Of a stretch of DNA of 64,000 nt, positions 12,441 through 26,848 are shown one piece after another (position 1 is the first letter of the stretch; each line of letters opens with the position of its first letter). The stretch covers positions 237,500 to 301,499 of the forward strand of contig KN834749.1 of assembly GCA_000827265.1 (NCBI GenBank), read 5' to 3'. The position numbers and the translations under genes are program-made. Source of the stretch: Collybiopsis luxurians FD-317 M1. Its lineage: Eukaryota > Basidiomycota > Agaricomycetes > Agaricales > Omphalotaceae. The notes beneath the pieces are model-generated. The model did not search any database, had not been told where the DNA came from, and was given only the letters and a program-made list of their open reading frames with translations.

Positions 12441-15400
12441 ATGCATTTCTCTTTAGCCCTGCTAGCACTTGGATTTGGAGTAGCCAAGTTTTGTGGGGCA
12501 GCCCCGTCGTCCACGACCCACTCGCACCATATTATGCATGAGAGACGTGCTGTGGAACCATTCGACTGGTCTTTCTCTCACCGTCCTGATGCACATAAAC
12601 GTCTCCCTTTGCGCATTGGCCTGACGCAACAGAACCTCGAAAATCTCGAGACCATGCTAATGGCCGTTTCGCATCCAGATTCTCCACAGTATGGGAATCA
12701 TTGGACCCCGCAGCAAGTCGTGGACACTTTTGCGCCCAAAGAAGAGAGCATTCGAAAGGTCGTTGGATGGCTCAAGGATTCAGGCTTTTCTATGGACAAA
12801 GTTAAGATGTCCGCAAACAAGGGATGGATTCAGGTCGATGCGACCGTCTCTGAAGTCGAGAGGCTCTTGAAAGCGGAGTATCAAGTTTATAAACATAAAG
12901 AATCTGGGGAAGAACAGATCGGTGAGTGGTAACCGTGTAGGTGCGCCCAAATCCCGTTGATATCTCTCTAGGCTGTCATGAGTACTCCGTTCCAGCTGAA
13001 ATCCGCGAGCATATTGATCTGATTAAGCCCACCGTACATTTCAACCACCGACCTTCTCCCAAGTCCACGAGTAAATTCAAGAGAGCCGGTAATCTCGGGA
13101 AGCCTTCGTCTAGTACTGGACCAAAGAAGAGCGCAAACGCCCGGCCTGTTCCTCCTAGTTTGGCTAATTGTGACAAGATGATAACGCTGGATTGCCTGAG
13201 AACTTTATATGATGTGCCAGATTTCAAGCCAGTCTCTACACACAAAAATTCTTACGGGATAGGTAAGGTTATTTGTTTTGGTTTATCGAGCACTGGTATA
13301 GTAGCCGCTTTGTAGTCGAGTTCACTCCGCAAGCATTCCTCGCTGGTGACTTGGATCTGTTTTTTGCGTAAGTACCTAAATTTAACGGTTCGTTCAAGAA
13401 TTTCTCGATTTAAGTTTACTAGGAATTTCTCTCCGAGTCTCGTCGGTGTCCGACCCAAGACCATTCTTATTGATGGAGGTCAGTCTTGTTTGGTGATGCG
13501 CTCAGATATTAAATACCCTGCGGATAGCCGTCGTTCAGACCACGAACCAAAGCTTTGATTTCAACGGCGAAAGTGATCTTGACTTGGAGTATGCGATGGC
13601 TCTCACGAACCCACAAACGATTACCTTGCTGCAGACTGGAGATCTCGTCGAAGGTAAGACCTTGATTACATTTCTATCTTGTATCTTATGCCCACCGGAC
13701 GTGATTTTAGGAGCTGGATTCGATAACTGGTTGGATGCTGTGGACGGATCATTTTGTACCTTTGAAGGAGGCGATGATCCTACCCAGGTTTGCATCTACT
13801 ACGATTTCCTCTAGGAGCACCGTTAATGCATCGAACTTAGGATGGCATTTATCCCGACCCACTACCTGGAGGATTTAAAGGCAGGTTTTCGAGCTCGAAC
13901 CTTGCGCGTCTAGATAGCTTCGTTAACGGTAATACAGGACCAGAATCTTGCGGAATCATTGCCCCGCCTTTTGTCGTGTCGACCTCATACGGTCAGGATG
14001 AATCCACGATCACGGCATTTTCGGCTATGCGTCAGTGTACCGAGTATGGCAAACTCGGACTCATGGGTGCGTATCAAATAAAGAATGGCTCATAAATTCG
14101 CCAGGAGCCTCGTTATGGCTTTACTTCTGTCGTTCCCTTGAATCTTTTGTTGTTGTTGATAATGATGTTGATGCTGCTGCTGATAAGCGTCCTTCATTCT
14201 GCAGGTACTACAATTCTCTACAGGTATTTCTCCATCGAATTCCAGTTCAAAAATTTTGACTTTTTGACCAAGTTCGGGCGACGATGGGGTAGCTGGAGGG
14301 GGGGGGGTGTGCTTGGATGAAACAGGTTAGCTGATGCACTTTTTCCACCACAGAACTAATCTTAGCAATCTAGGTCAACCTGTAAAGAATGGCACCATGT
14401 TTAACCCTGATTTCCCTGTGAGTCTGCAACCTCACACTTGTACTCTGCTTAGCACTGACCTTGTTTCAAAGGCTACCTGCCCATTTGTCACCGCAGTCGG
14501 TGCAACACAAGTGAATCCCAACTCTACTGTCTTCCAGCCAGAAGGTGCATGTGAACAAGTCATATTTTCTGGGGGCGGCTTCTCAAACATCTTTGCGTCA
14601 GTAAAATGGCTTGATTCATTCTTATTACTAATTTTTTGTTGTCAGAATTCCCGAATATCAGCAGTCTAATGTGGCTTCATTCTTGAAGAACCATCCACCT
14701 CCATATACATCTGCTCAGTTTAACAACTCTGGCCATGTATGTACATTCTATGTGCTTAGTTCTAACCAATTCTGCTCACATATATGCATTATTCAGTCCC
14801 GTGCTTATCCAGACTTAGCAGCAAATGGGTACGTTGTGCCATAACGAACTTCTGCGCAGTATCTCACCCGTGGGAACTACTTTCAGTGCCAATTATGTGA
14901 TTGGTAATCCAACCTTGTCTAGTATCATTTAGCACTATCTTACGAATTACGCAGGTATCGATGGGGAATTTGAACTCGTCTTTGGAACATCATGCTCCTC
15001 GCCTGTCGTTGGGTCGTTCATTACAATGGTAAACGATGCGCGACTGGCTGCCGGCAAAGGACCTGTTGGATTTATCAATCCTACTGTGCGTGTTGATTAC
15101 CTACTAAGAAACTTTGCTTGACATAAGTCTCGTCTATCTCAGATCTACACTGAAAGGTTTCAGAACGCATTCAACGATATCACTACTGGAGGAAACCAAG
15201 GTTGCAGTATGTATACTTCTTCGTTTCCCTCTGTGATCCTAAATTCCTTTTTTTATAGATACGCCAGGATTTACTGCGTAAGCGTCTTAGAGTGAGGCTT
15301 CGAAAAGATAAGTACTTACGGCATGTTTAGTACAAATGGATGGGACCCTGTTACAGGTTCGTTGGGGATGCTAAAGCATTCATTTTTGCCGAACCTGATG

Positions 15401-15467
15401 ATTTTTTCCAGGCGTAGGAACACCGAATGTTTCCAAGCTAATTCCGCTCTTCTTGTCTCTTCCCTGA
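12441..15467 (+). CDS. Secreted sedolisin-type serine-carboxyl peptidase (S53, tripeptidyl-peptidase)
   Basis: Acid protease probably releasing tripeptides from extracellular protein. The ATG at 12441 was chosen because it begins the signal peptide MHFSLALLALGFGVAKFCGA. A pro-kumamolisin activation domain follows (RIGLTQQNLENLETMLMAV, SPQYGNHWTPQQV, GCHEYSVPAEIREHI). In the mature domain the catalytic Glu and Asp are in GESDLDLEYAM (E and D four apart). The oxyanion Asp is in YSSGDDGVAG and the catalytic Ser in FGTSCSSPV. A calcium-site-like end reads DPVTGVGTPNVSKL. The frame through 14065-14330 needs two long introns flanking a short exon (LGLMGTTILYS). The next exon carries ten consecutive G residues read as Gly-Gly-Gly-Val. 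All catalytic residues are present, so it should be active. Roughly 590 residues including propeptide. Confidence 0.9.
14145..14185 (+). repeat. Imperfect trinucleotide repeat in an S53 intron
   Basis: A TTG/GATGAT/GCTGCTGCTG-like imperfect microsatellite lies inside an intron of the S53 peptidase gene. It makes this intron longer than its neighbours. Confidence 0.5.
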
Positions 15468-16976
15468 ACTGAGCGGCTTTAGTAATGAGAGTGAACGAGT
15501 TGTCTGAGCAAATTGGAAGTAAGCGCCAGACTCGGAGGTTCACTTATCAATAATGTGTTCATGTACTATGCTTTCTTCAATCCAAATCATATCTGTAAAC
15601 AAGTAGACAACGAGTCAGGATTTCTCTGTTTCCAAGAGTGTAGAGCCTGGTAATGCCCACCTGCTCTGGGCGGCTATATTCTCGTTTCGGTAAGCCACGT
15701 GATTAGTGTCCTTCCTTTGTGCGTTTGCTTAGCTCGATGCGTCGTATGATATGGAAGGATGTGTTATTCCTCTTTCTCTGAGTGCTGCTGCTTTAGCTTA
15801 ACCCTGCCCCCTCAAAACACTAGGTCTTTCGATGGGTAGTAGCTACTACCCCGGGAGGAGCCTGAAGGGGCTTGACCGCTTGAGAAACTTGAAGTTAAAC
15901 GCCCAAGTTCAAGGAGCCAAAGAGCGCCTGGAACTATCTCATTGCCGCCGAGAATTTCATTGTATTTCATTGTACCTCCTTGAATTCTCCGCTCCTTGGC
16001 ATCACTGTACAGTGTATCAGACGTCTGTTGTGCCGGGCCGGTTTAGATATATGTTGGTCAGCAGAGTTCCATTGGCTCTCCCGCGGATCTAGATGAACCC
16101 AATGCCAAGCCCAGTAGCCTAACTTTTCCTCAATCAACTTTTCCTGAATCATGTCCGTATATCTCCGTCTCTCCGTGACGTATACCAAGCGAATCTTCAA
16201 AAACTACCATCATGGCAAATTTCAGTCGTAACGCAACAAGAGAATGAGTAGGCCACTGGCATTCTTCGTCTCGATGCTGAAATTGAAATTTTGATTTGCC
16301 CTTAGTCGCACGCCGGAGATTTAGAATCAGCACTGGTCTCTTCACCCTTTGGGTATGAGAAAAGCTCGTCGAATTATACGAAATGCATATGCAGATACGC
16401 CAGATAATCTATCCGCCCGCGACGTCTGGAGTCACTGTGGGATCATCTCAGCCATACTCGGGTCAAGTGAGAAAGAGTCGCCTGCTCAATTCAAGCGTAC
16501 AACTTTAAAAGGTCCCGGTCCCTGACCCTTTCACTGAAGCGAGTTCCTTTTTTGGAGAAAGGAATGTTACCGTAAGGGACAGAAGTACGCTTCTTGTAGT
16601 CAACGGCCTTGAGCAAAAGCCTGTCTGACGAATTTGTCTTTTGTTTGAATAGATCCTTCAACCAAAACAAGCGAGCTTATCCTCCTCAAATCGCGACAAA
16701 TCGCCGAGTGGGCACAGTCTTTCGCTACCCTCTTACCGTTGTATCAATTCAGACTTGATGATACTGCCTTTCCTCTAGGCAAAAACACTAAAAGGGTTTG
16801 GCCACGAGCACGGATAATACACGGATAAAGATATTTCACTTGCCCGGAGAAAACCCGCAACGATGTCTGGACGCTTTCTGGTGATTTATCCAGTGGGGAC
16901 TATGCTTTGCGCCTCGTATAAAACGTAGGCTATTTAGCTCAAATGTTTTTCATCGGTTCTCCAAGGCATATTCGAA
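15468..16976. other. Long intergenic region upstream of the cellobiohydrolase
   Basis: About 1.5 kb with no protein-like frame. A short direct repeat (TTTCATTGTA twice) lies near 15956-15975. The 3' end must contain the promoter of the cellulase gene. Confidence 0.45.
16893..16923 (+). promoter_or_regulatory. TATA box and possible CreA/Mig1-like site before the GH7 gene
   Basis: TATAAAA at 16917-16923 stands 54 bp before the cellobiohydrolase ATG. GTGGGG at 16893-16898 fits the SYGGRG consensus of the carbon-catabolite repressor CreA. The TATA box is well placed. The CreA site is a single short match and could be chance. Confidence 0.4.
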
Positions 16977-19141
16977 ATGCTCCGCTCGATAGCTCTCTTT
17001 TGCTTTACGTTATTCGCGATTGCGTACAGTCAACAGGTTGGAACGCTAACCGCAGAGAATCATCCACCTTTGACTTGGCAGCAATGTACTACCGCTGGCT
17101 GTACGACTCAGTCTTCCTCTGTCGTCTTGGACTCTAACTGGCGATACCTTCACCAAGTAAGAATTTCCACTGGACTTGAATACTGAGTTTGACATCTGCG
17201 CCAGACCACCAGCGGTACTAACTGTTACCAAGGTAACACTTGGGACACTACTCTATGCCCTGGTACGCCACCTTGATCGACTAAAGGTCGTGTTGCTCAC
17301 AAATCTGTGCGCAGATCCTACCACCTGTGCTCAAAACTGTGCGCTCGATGGGGCTGATTACGCGGGTATGCGACTTGTAATGCTTTAGCTTTGGCTCTTG
17401 AATAAAATACCTGCTGTAGGAACATACGGTATTACCTCTAGCGGTAGCGCTCTGACCCTCAAGTTTGTCACCACCTCCCAACAAAAGAACATTGGCTCGC
17501 GTCTATATTTGCTAGCCCCAGGGTCTGAAAGCGAATATCAAACCTTTAAGCTGGTCAACCAGGAATTCAGCTTCGACGTCGATGTCTCTCAACTTCCATG
17601 TGGCTTGAACGGGGCTCTTTACTTTGCACAGATGGATGCAGATGGTGGTGTGGTGAGTATTAGGTAAATTGCTGTCCAAGTTCACCACCTAATTCATCCT
17701 GATAGTCACGATTCCCATCCAACAAGGCTGGTGCAAAATATGGAACCGGATACTGTGACTCTCAATGCCCTCACGACCTCAAATTTATTAACGGTGTGGT
17801 GAGCTTTTTTTGTTCTCGCTTTTGATGCAACACGAAACTCACATTCTGGACAGGCGAATGTCATTGACTGGTAAGGGCTTGTATATCTTCCTATGGCTAA
17901 ATTACGACTTTCTCATCGTTTCCCCCTTGTTCCACTTTCCACCGATCGCATTGCTCTTCTTTCACTTAGGACTCCTTCGACGAACAACCCCAATACTGGT
18001 ACGTGCTCATTCAAAATCATTTAGGAAAACACTCGCTTAGCCGCCTTCTCTTTCTTCTCTCCCTTTTCCCCTCCTTTTCCCTTCCATGACATCGAAACCA
18101 TAGGTGCCGGATCCGTCGGTACATGCTGCGCTGAGATGGATGTGAGTATGGAATATCTGCGAGCAAGGATAAAGGCTAATTGACGTTCAACAGATCTGGG
18201 AAGCGAACTCGATGTCTGCAGCGGTTACGCCTCACCCATGCACTGTCACTCAACAAACATCTTGCACTGGTTCCACTTGCTCTGCACCCAATTCTACTGC
18301 TGGCGTTTGTGACCAGGCAGGCTGTGACTTCAACTCTTTCCGTCTTGGGGACACTTCTTTCTATGGCCCGGGCCTCACGGTGGACACCACCAAACCCTTC
18401 ACTGTGGTCACTCAGTTCATTTCCTCGAACAATCAGACTAGTGGTACCCTTACCGCTATCCGTAGACTCTATGTCCAAAACGGAAAAGTTATCCAAAACT
18501 CTGAAACAAACATCCCAGGTATCACACCTACGAACGAGATTGACGCCACCTTTTGTCAACAACAGAAAACCGCTTTCGGTGACACGGACACTTTCGATTC
18601 CAAGGGTGGATTGGCCGGCATGGGAAAGGCCTTGTCCGCTGGAATGGTTCTTGTCCTCAGCTTGTGGTATGTGGACTCGCCAGGGATCTACTGTATAACA
18701 TTTAACGGTTTTATCGGCAGGGATGATTACGCTGTGAACATGCTCTGGCTCGATAGGCACGTTGCGTCCCTGCTTATTTCTGTGAAACCTGAGTTTGAAT
18801 GATTCAACAGCGATTTTCCCACTAACGGAGGAAGCCGGCCAGGTGTGGCTCGTGGATCATGTCCCGTAACTTCGGGCGTCCCTGCGACGGTTGAAGCTCA
18901 GTCTCCGAACGCTCAGGTCATCTACTCCAATATCAAGTTTGGTGCCATCGGATCGACTTTTAGCTCAACCGGCACAACCGGCACTGGCTCAGGTAGCACC
19001 GGCACAGCTACTGGCTCAGCTCCGGCAGCCACTCAGACTAAATTCGGCCAATGTGGTGGTATTGGCTACGCAGGACCCACAGCCTGCGCTGCTGGCTCTT
19101 CATGCCAAGTGTCTAACCCGTACTTCAGTCAGTGCCTTTAA
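16977..19141 (+). CDS. GH7 cellobiohydrolase with C-terminal CBM1
   Basis: Secreted processive exo-cellulase that releases cellobiose from cellulose reducing ends. The start gives signal peptide [20 protein letters not shown], and the mature enzyme opens [19 protein letters not shown] as in fungal Cel7. The catalytic triad E-x-D-x-x-E is in EMDIWEANS; an intron at 18142-18193 splits it between Asp and Ile. Other family landmarks are [27 protein letters not shown] and [20 protein letters not shown] Gly/Thr/Ser-rich linker ([17 protein letters not shown]) leads to a CBM1 ([20 protein letters not shown] with the aromatic end NPYFSQCL). The CBM1 makes it a cellulose-targeted CBHI rather than a bare GH7. 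Introns are short and the frame is intact, about 520 residues. It is convergent with the manganese peroxidase gene, leaving 738 bp between stop codons. Confidence 0.95.
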
Positions 19142-19879
19142 TTGCAGCAGGGGTCCCTGTCGAATAGGATTATCATACACACATCCGGATAGTACTTGTG
19201 AACAGATTCTTTGTCTCTTGGGCTTTCTTGTATCGTCTTCAATATACCATGGGCTGTCGTGCCTTTTGTAATTAATCAAATCATGAGATATAAGTGCTAA
19301 AGACTGGGGTAGTGCTGCAATTTTTACGGCATTCCGCGTCTCGCGCAGCTCCGATTATCCACCTAACTTTCAATGAAGTTCTGCCTGACGGTCAAAATAA
19401 TTACCGGCATTCTTATGATAGGGAGTGCAGCTGCTTTAGCCTGCACACCAGGGGCAATAGTCTACCCAGTACAAGTGACTTCGTGAGCCGGTCAGGTTCA
19501 GGTGTACTTATGTGCGAGACTTCATACTATAAGTATAACGAATATGTATTACAGATCCCTTGAAGCATAAAACCCAAAAGCTAATGATGTTGAATTTGTG
19601 GTACACACGTCTCCTTGTTTGAATTTTGTAGCAGACTACAAAGTTAACAATCTGTCTCTCCATTGGGACAGTGCGGAATGATTGTCTCTGTGGAACCAGC
19701 TATATAATGCCATCAATGAAAACTTCGTGTCTGTGACAATGGGGTAACTCACGGTTAGTTGTTAGACTTGGGAATGGGGACGAGCATGACTGTTGGACAT
19801 CCTTCCGAGATTTTGTTGCGGGATAACTGGGAATGGACTTCAGCTACCTTGATTCTAGAAAAATAAAACTGGTGGGCTC
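19142..19879. other. Convergent 3' intergenic region, GH7 / MnP
   Basis: 738 bp between the stop codons of two secreted lignocellulose enzymes. No coding frame resembles a protein. It should hold both 3' UTRs. Confidence 0.5.
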
Positions 19880-21300
<1,421 letters not shown>

Positions 21301-23704
21301 TTTGATCAAGGAAGGAGGCAAGTACCAGGTCGAGGGTGTTCTGAGAAGCTATACTTCCACAAATTTTTGTCTTTTATGGACGGAATTGAACAGATCAAGA
21401 TACTCAACAGTTCCACGCTCCTCCAGCTAGATTAAACTGTTTCTAACCAAGAAACAAGAGCGAATTGCTAAAGATGAGGAATACCAATCACGGTTCATGA
21501 TTTGACGAACACAGAGACGGTTCCACACCCATCGCGCTGGGAAGCAATGAAAATTTTGGTATCCGATACAGCCACGGAAGTACTTCTACTTCTTTCGAGT
21601 CCAGGATGATCGTGCCTAAGAACACCGCTTTATCGCATCTACCACCATCTCTGTTCAAAGAAGTATCAATAATGATGAGAATGAGCGTGTAGGTTCCTAG
21701 AGTTAGCTTTTAATAGCAACACATTCGTTGACCCGCACTTACAGTTTGTTTTTTAACAATCAGAGCACGGGTAGCGCATATATTCATCCAAATATCTGTT
21801 TTTAGCATTGAATACTCGAAAAAAAACTTTCGGGTCATAGCTAGCAACGACTGAGAAGATAAAATCCTACCAATAAAGAGATTGATTTTTCTTTCTGTGA
21901 GATAAAGTATAGATACGAAGACCTATCCATACCGTTGGGTACAGGCGGAGAACGAATTAAGTGGCGTGCCTTCTTCATTTACCATCGCATAGAATTTCCA
22001 CAGGACATCGTGTTGAGAAAAAAGAAGTCACTATTAGCCTCCGTTGAGCTCTGCGGCTGCTTTGGTATCCAGATATAATCTGTGCTCGCATTGGCCTTCC
22101 GGGAAAAGCGAAATCAAGAGGGACACCTCAAAACAACTTGAGAAAGGGACTTATCGAGTCTATCGCGATCGCATCAGAGAGCCACGGTCAGAAGCGAACG
22201 CGCAGAGTATCAAGGTTTAGATACGCTACGATAAAAATGTACCTTAGCAGAACAGCACGAACAACGTCGCATATCACCAAATACCGGGAAAATACCTGCC
22301 TTGCCAGCCGAGAGGTTGGTCTACTCGAGCGCGTCTGGCGGTGAAAATTCATCGACCTAAGGCATTGACATGCACAGCGATTAGTTGAGCTAGTTATCAT
22401 GGTAATACTTCAAACCTTGCTTCCTTCGGACACCAGGGTCATGCAGTTGCCCAATGCTCGGTTCCGCTGGAAAGAGCCCTCTTTGGGAGTTTTTTGCCCA
22501 GCTTGTCTGGAAATCCTCGCTTCTGCCAAAAAATCAAGAATGTGATTTCCTGAATTCTTAGACTCATCGACTGCGCAACGGAAAGATTCAACTCATCAAA
22601 AGCCCTAGAATTAGGTTACCAAAAAAATCAAACACGCTAACGGTAAACCGCATGTCGAGATCTAGAAATATCGTCGCTGTTCTCATCAGCGTGGCCACGA
22701 GATGTTTCCTTGTCCAGTTGTAAGTCCAGAGGCTAGCAGCGTGCCAATGTTCCCAAACTCACAGCGGCATCGACCAATCCCGCAAGGTTATTTAGTCTGC
22801 CAGAGGGTTCAAGAACCGAAGGCGCGGAGTGTTTCTCTTGCGGTTTCATTGATGCTCGGGTGAAAAACCAATAACAAGTGGTACAGATATCGGGAGGATA
22901 ATCGCCCAAAAACTCATGGAAAACTCAGCACAGTCAGACCGTTTTACCACGATAACGCCCACATTAACTCCGGCTATGGAGAGAAGGAAGGCTCCGATGG
23001 ACAAGACATTTAGGGCCGTATTAGAACTTTTGTTAGCTCGGCAGTGATAGCATATCGCACCCCATTAGAGCATAACCTGTACCTACACTGGAAAGAGGAA
23101 GAGTCTAGCGTCCAACATGAGTTTGGAATCAGGAGAACTTCCATGGCCGAATGAGCAGGAACATGGTTTTTCGAGCCTAGAAACCAGGATGTCCGTGCAG
23201 ACACAAGATCGAAAAGTTCTCTTATCGGTAATGAAAAAATACATACAATCGGGTCGATAGCCAGAGTTAAAAGTTAACTCATTTGTGTGACATCGCGTCC
23301 GTCACGAGCGAGCATTAGCGTTATATGTAGATAGCCGGGTACTGCGAGGGAGTGGATGAAGATCCAAGATTCAGTATCTGAGTAACAATCTGATAGTCAT
23401 CGATGGCTGAGGATTGGAAATCAAAACAGACGGAGACATCAATATCGAGTGAACTGATCCAAGAGTCTAATCAGTGATACTTACAAGTTACTCGACGTGG
23501 AATCGCTGAGGTGGCCGAGATGAAAAACCCCAATTTAGGGTTAATAGAAGCTGACTTATGTAAGCAATTGAATTTGTATATGGCTTGAATTTGTAGTGCA
23601 ACTGTAAGTTTGACCTTCCCGTCGCTGGTACCCCTCGTCTCGTAGCCCGTTGAGTCGGTTTTTTCGTCCTGTCTTAATTCTGCCGTATCTTTCGCTTTCC
23701 TATC
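21301..23704. other. Gene-poor region with decayed-looking coding fragments
   Basis: 2.4 kb without a gene I can model. On the minus strand some stretches look protein-like but cannot be joined. One is an uninterrupted frame from about 21698 to 21488 containing GTYTLILIIIDT. Another near 21940-21870 reads VWIGLRIYTLSHRKK, reminiscent of the loop after a helix in basidiomycete seven-helix proteins. A hydrophobic stretch near 22990-22930 reads LSIGAFLLSIAGVNVGVIVV. They may be exons of a membrane protein gene with tiny introns or its relics. The first part also contains the MnP promoter, with a CATAAAAG motif about 75 bp before its ATG. Confidence 0.3.
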
Positions 23705-26080
23705 ATGGGGAATGTCACTAGCTGTTGTGATTCTTGCTGTTCGTAATGTCCTTTTACCGCTGCTGCATTTTTTTTTCTTATTTCTAGCCCGCATCCTTTT
23801 GTGTCAACCTTGTAGTCGGATCACGTAGGTCTCAGGCTTATGAGCCATTGTTGCTGGAGAATGAACGAGAGGCGGTGGCAGATCTTCTTCAGTATCTGGA
23901 GAGTTAGTATAATCCCTTTCTCAAATAGCTAATTTGATTCAAAAGGAAAAATCTTTGCATAGACCGAACGACGACCAATTTTTTTTCTGGATCTCCTCTT
24001 TCCGCATTGACAACACTCTCCTTCTCCGACAACGTGGATCTGCAGCGCAGCGCAGCTTTGGCCTTTGCTGAAATCACAGAAAAGGAAGTACGTCCTGTTG
24101 GACGGGACACTCTGGACCCTATCCTTTTTCTGCTGAGCAGTCACGATACCGAAGTTCAGCGAGCGGCTAGTGCGGCGTTGGGTAATTTAGCTGTTAACAG
24201 TGAGTCTTTTCTTCTTGTTCGGCGTCCATATCAACTCTACAACTTCTCCCGCTTTCCTAGCCGACAACAAGCTTCTAATCGTCAAATTGGGCGGTTTGGA
24301 ACCGCTTATTCGTCAAATGCTCAGTCCAAACGTCGAGGTTCAGTGCAACGCCGTCGGTTGTGTCACTAATCTCGCAACACATGGCAAGTCTTAAAGAATG
24401 GTGAAAACTGCGCCTTTGCTGACTGGAAGAATGGCCGCTACCAGATGACAACAAGACGAAGATTGCAAAGTCTGGAGCTTTGGTACCGCTCACGCGTTTG
24501 GCTCGTTCAAAGGATATGCGTGTCCAGAGAAATGCTACCGGCGCACTTCTCAATATGACCCATTCTGGTAGTTATAATTAGGGGACTATTTCACCTCTCG
24601 TTTGGCTCATCATTTTCTAGATGAAAACCGTCAGCAATTGGTTAATGCTGGTGCAATCCCCGTGCTAGTGAGCTTGCTCAATTCTCCTGATACCGATGTA
24701 CAATATTATTGCACAACTGCGCTAAGCAATATTGCTGTCGATGGTGTGTCTTTTCACCCGCTAACCTGTTTCTATCGTACTTACCATATAGCACTGGTCC
24801 ATAGGGGCAAACAGAAAGAAATTGGCACAAAGCGAACCCAAGTTGGTTGCCAGTCTTGTGATGCTGATGGATAGTCCGAGTTTAAAAGTTCAATGCCAAG
24901 CTGCGCTTGCTCTCCGCAATCTCGCTAGTGACGGTAAACTGTTCTTTCTGTTCTCATCTGTATCTAGCTCACATTACTACTGCAGAGAAATACCAGCTCG
25001 AAATCGTTCGAGCCGATGGCTTGTCTTCTCTCCTCCGCCTCCTTCAGTCCGCATATCTTCCTCTTATCCTCTCTTCGGCGGCGTGTGTGCGAAACGTGTC
25101 CATTCACCCTCAGAACGAGTCCCCGATCATTGAATCTGGTTTCCTTCAACCGTTAATCAACCTTCTGTCCTTCAAAGATAACGAAGAAGTTCAGTGTCAT
25201 GCCATTTCCACCCTCCGGAATCTGGCGGCTAGCTCGGAGAAGAATAAGACTGCCATTGTAAAGGCCGGTGCTGTTGAGTCTATCAAGGAGCTCGTTCTTG
25301 AAGTACCCATGAACGTGCAGAGCGAGATGACAGCATGTGTAGCTGTGCTGGCGTTGAGCGGTGAGTTAAATCCTAAGATAAAACCAGCGTCGCTCATGTA
25401 TCATATAGACGAGCTCAAGGGCCAGCTGCTCGAGATGGGCATATGCGAAGTCTTGATCCCTCTCACCAACTCACCAAGCTCCGAAGTACAGGGCAATAGC
25501 GCAGCTGCCCTCGGAAATCTGTCATCGAAAGGTAGACATCCTAATGCAATTTTAGTTTTCACCTTGAATTACTTACCGTATTTTAGATGGCAGAAGCGCC
25601 AACGACGACTACTCTGCTTTCAATGACGTTTGGGATAAGCCTGAGGGTGGAATGCACCGATATCTATATCGTTTCCTGAGCAGCCCAGATGCCACGTTCC
25701 AGCATATCGCTGTGTGGACGATCGTCCAGCTCCTCGATTCAGGTGATCCCCAGCTCATCAGCAACATTCGGAGCTCCAACCTTTTAGTCCCCAACATCCG
25801 TAATCTTGCTACCTCGCAGGCATCCACACCCTCTTCTTCGGTCGGCTCTCATAGATCTCATTCTTATGATGACACCGAGACAAACGACGGTCAGGGTGAA
25901 ATTCAACTATTATCGCGAAGAATTTTGGAGTATGTCGATGGCGAGCTCGACGGCATGATTCCTTCCAGTGTGCCGCAATCGCATATGCAACCTGGTTCCT
26001 CTGTTGCGAGTTCAACTCGTGACCACGAAGAACTAAGACGCAGTGTCAGGGAAGCATTTGCACCAGGATCGCACCGGTGA
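23705..26080 (+). CDS. VAC8: Vacuolar armadillo-repeat protein Vac8
   Basis: Vacuole-membrane scaffold for nucleus-vacuole contact, vacuole inheritance and autophagy. The ATG at 23705 gives [12 protein letters not shown]: Gly2 for N-myristoylation and Cys pairs for palmitoylation, which decides the start. The next exon carries [20 protein letters not shown]. Armadillo repeats then follow almost one per exon, each ending in a motif like [59 protein letters not shown] and AALGNLSS, with an intron usually just after. The C-terminal part ([20 protein letters not shown]) is the last repeat, followed by a Ser-rich tail ending AFAPGSHR. The first two exons are short and their border is the least certain part. 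About 620 residues, the usual size. Confidence 0.93.
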
Positions 26081-26848
26081 ACAGTGTGAATGCCTCCAGA
26101 AATCCTGAATGAAGGGCATGGCTAGTGTTCATCCTTTTCTTGTTTTACTCGTCTCAGTACATCTTTATAGTCGGCTCGCTGTTGTGTGATTGAATATTCT
26201 TAAATTCCCTTCTTTTTGACTGTTTTCTGGACCATTTTCATTCGTTTGAGGCTCGTCATTAGTAGTTACCCTTTTTCTACTGTATATCTATTTACTCGCA
26301 CTATTCTTTTCTTTCTTGGCCTGGGGTCTGGTGCATGACATTCACCTCTTTCATTGCAAAGGTTGTTTTGTTCCAGGTTATATAACAGTACAGGTGGTTC
26401 GTCCTGTGTACATAGGTATGATTATTATGAATCTGTAAAGACTCGAACAAAGCAGTAATTAGCCGCCTTGAGCTTGAGCCTTGATCCCGGCAACTTGTGG
26501 TTGCTTCTGCGTCTCAGTTCGTCGTTTTTCAGTGTTTTGTTTTTTTTGCCAAGTAGCTTCCATTTTAACCGTGGAAGTACTTTTTCTCGCTAAAAATTAT
26601 CGTGGCAACTGGCAACTTAATTAGTAACCACACAGAGCAAGCCGCGAACAATGGAGCATACGCCTTTTGTTCCCCTCTCCTTCAACTGGCACCATCTCCC
26701 GCATACTACTACATAGGACCATCCCTTTAATCAGAGGCCAGACCTCACTCACGACCCCGAATCACTAAACACGCCTAATAAACGTTTTCAACCTGACGCT
26801 TGACCGGCTCATCTTTCCCCGCTTTGTCTTTGAATTCGTGCCAGCACG
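26081..26848. other. Intergenic region, VAC8 3' / GH16 promoter
   Basis: 768 bp of T-rich sequence holding the VAC8 3' UTR and the upstream region of the GH16 gene. I see no gene in it. Confidence 0.45.

Noticed and set aside
18176..18760. Open frames of 172-194 residues opposite or out of frame with the cellobiohydrolase
   Set aside because: They are shadows of the large GH7 exon, which carries the catalytic motif and family landmarks.
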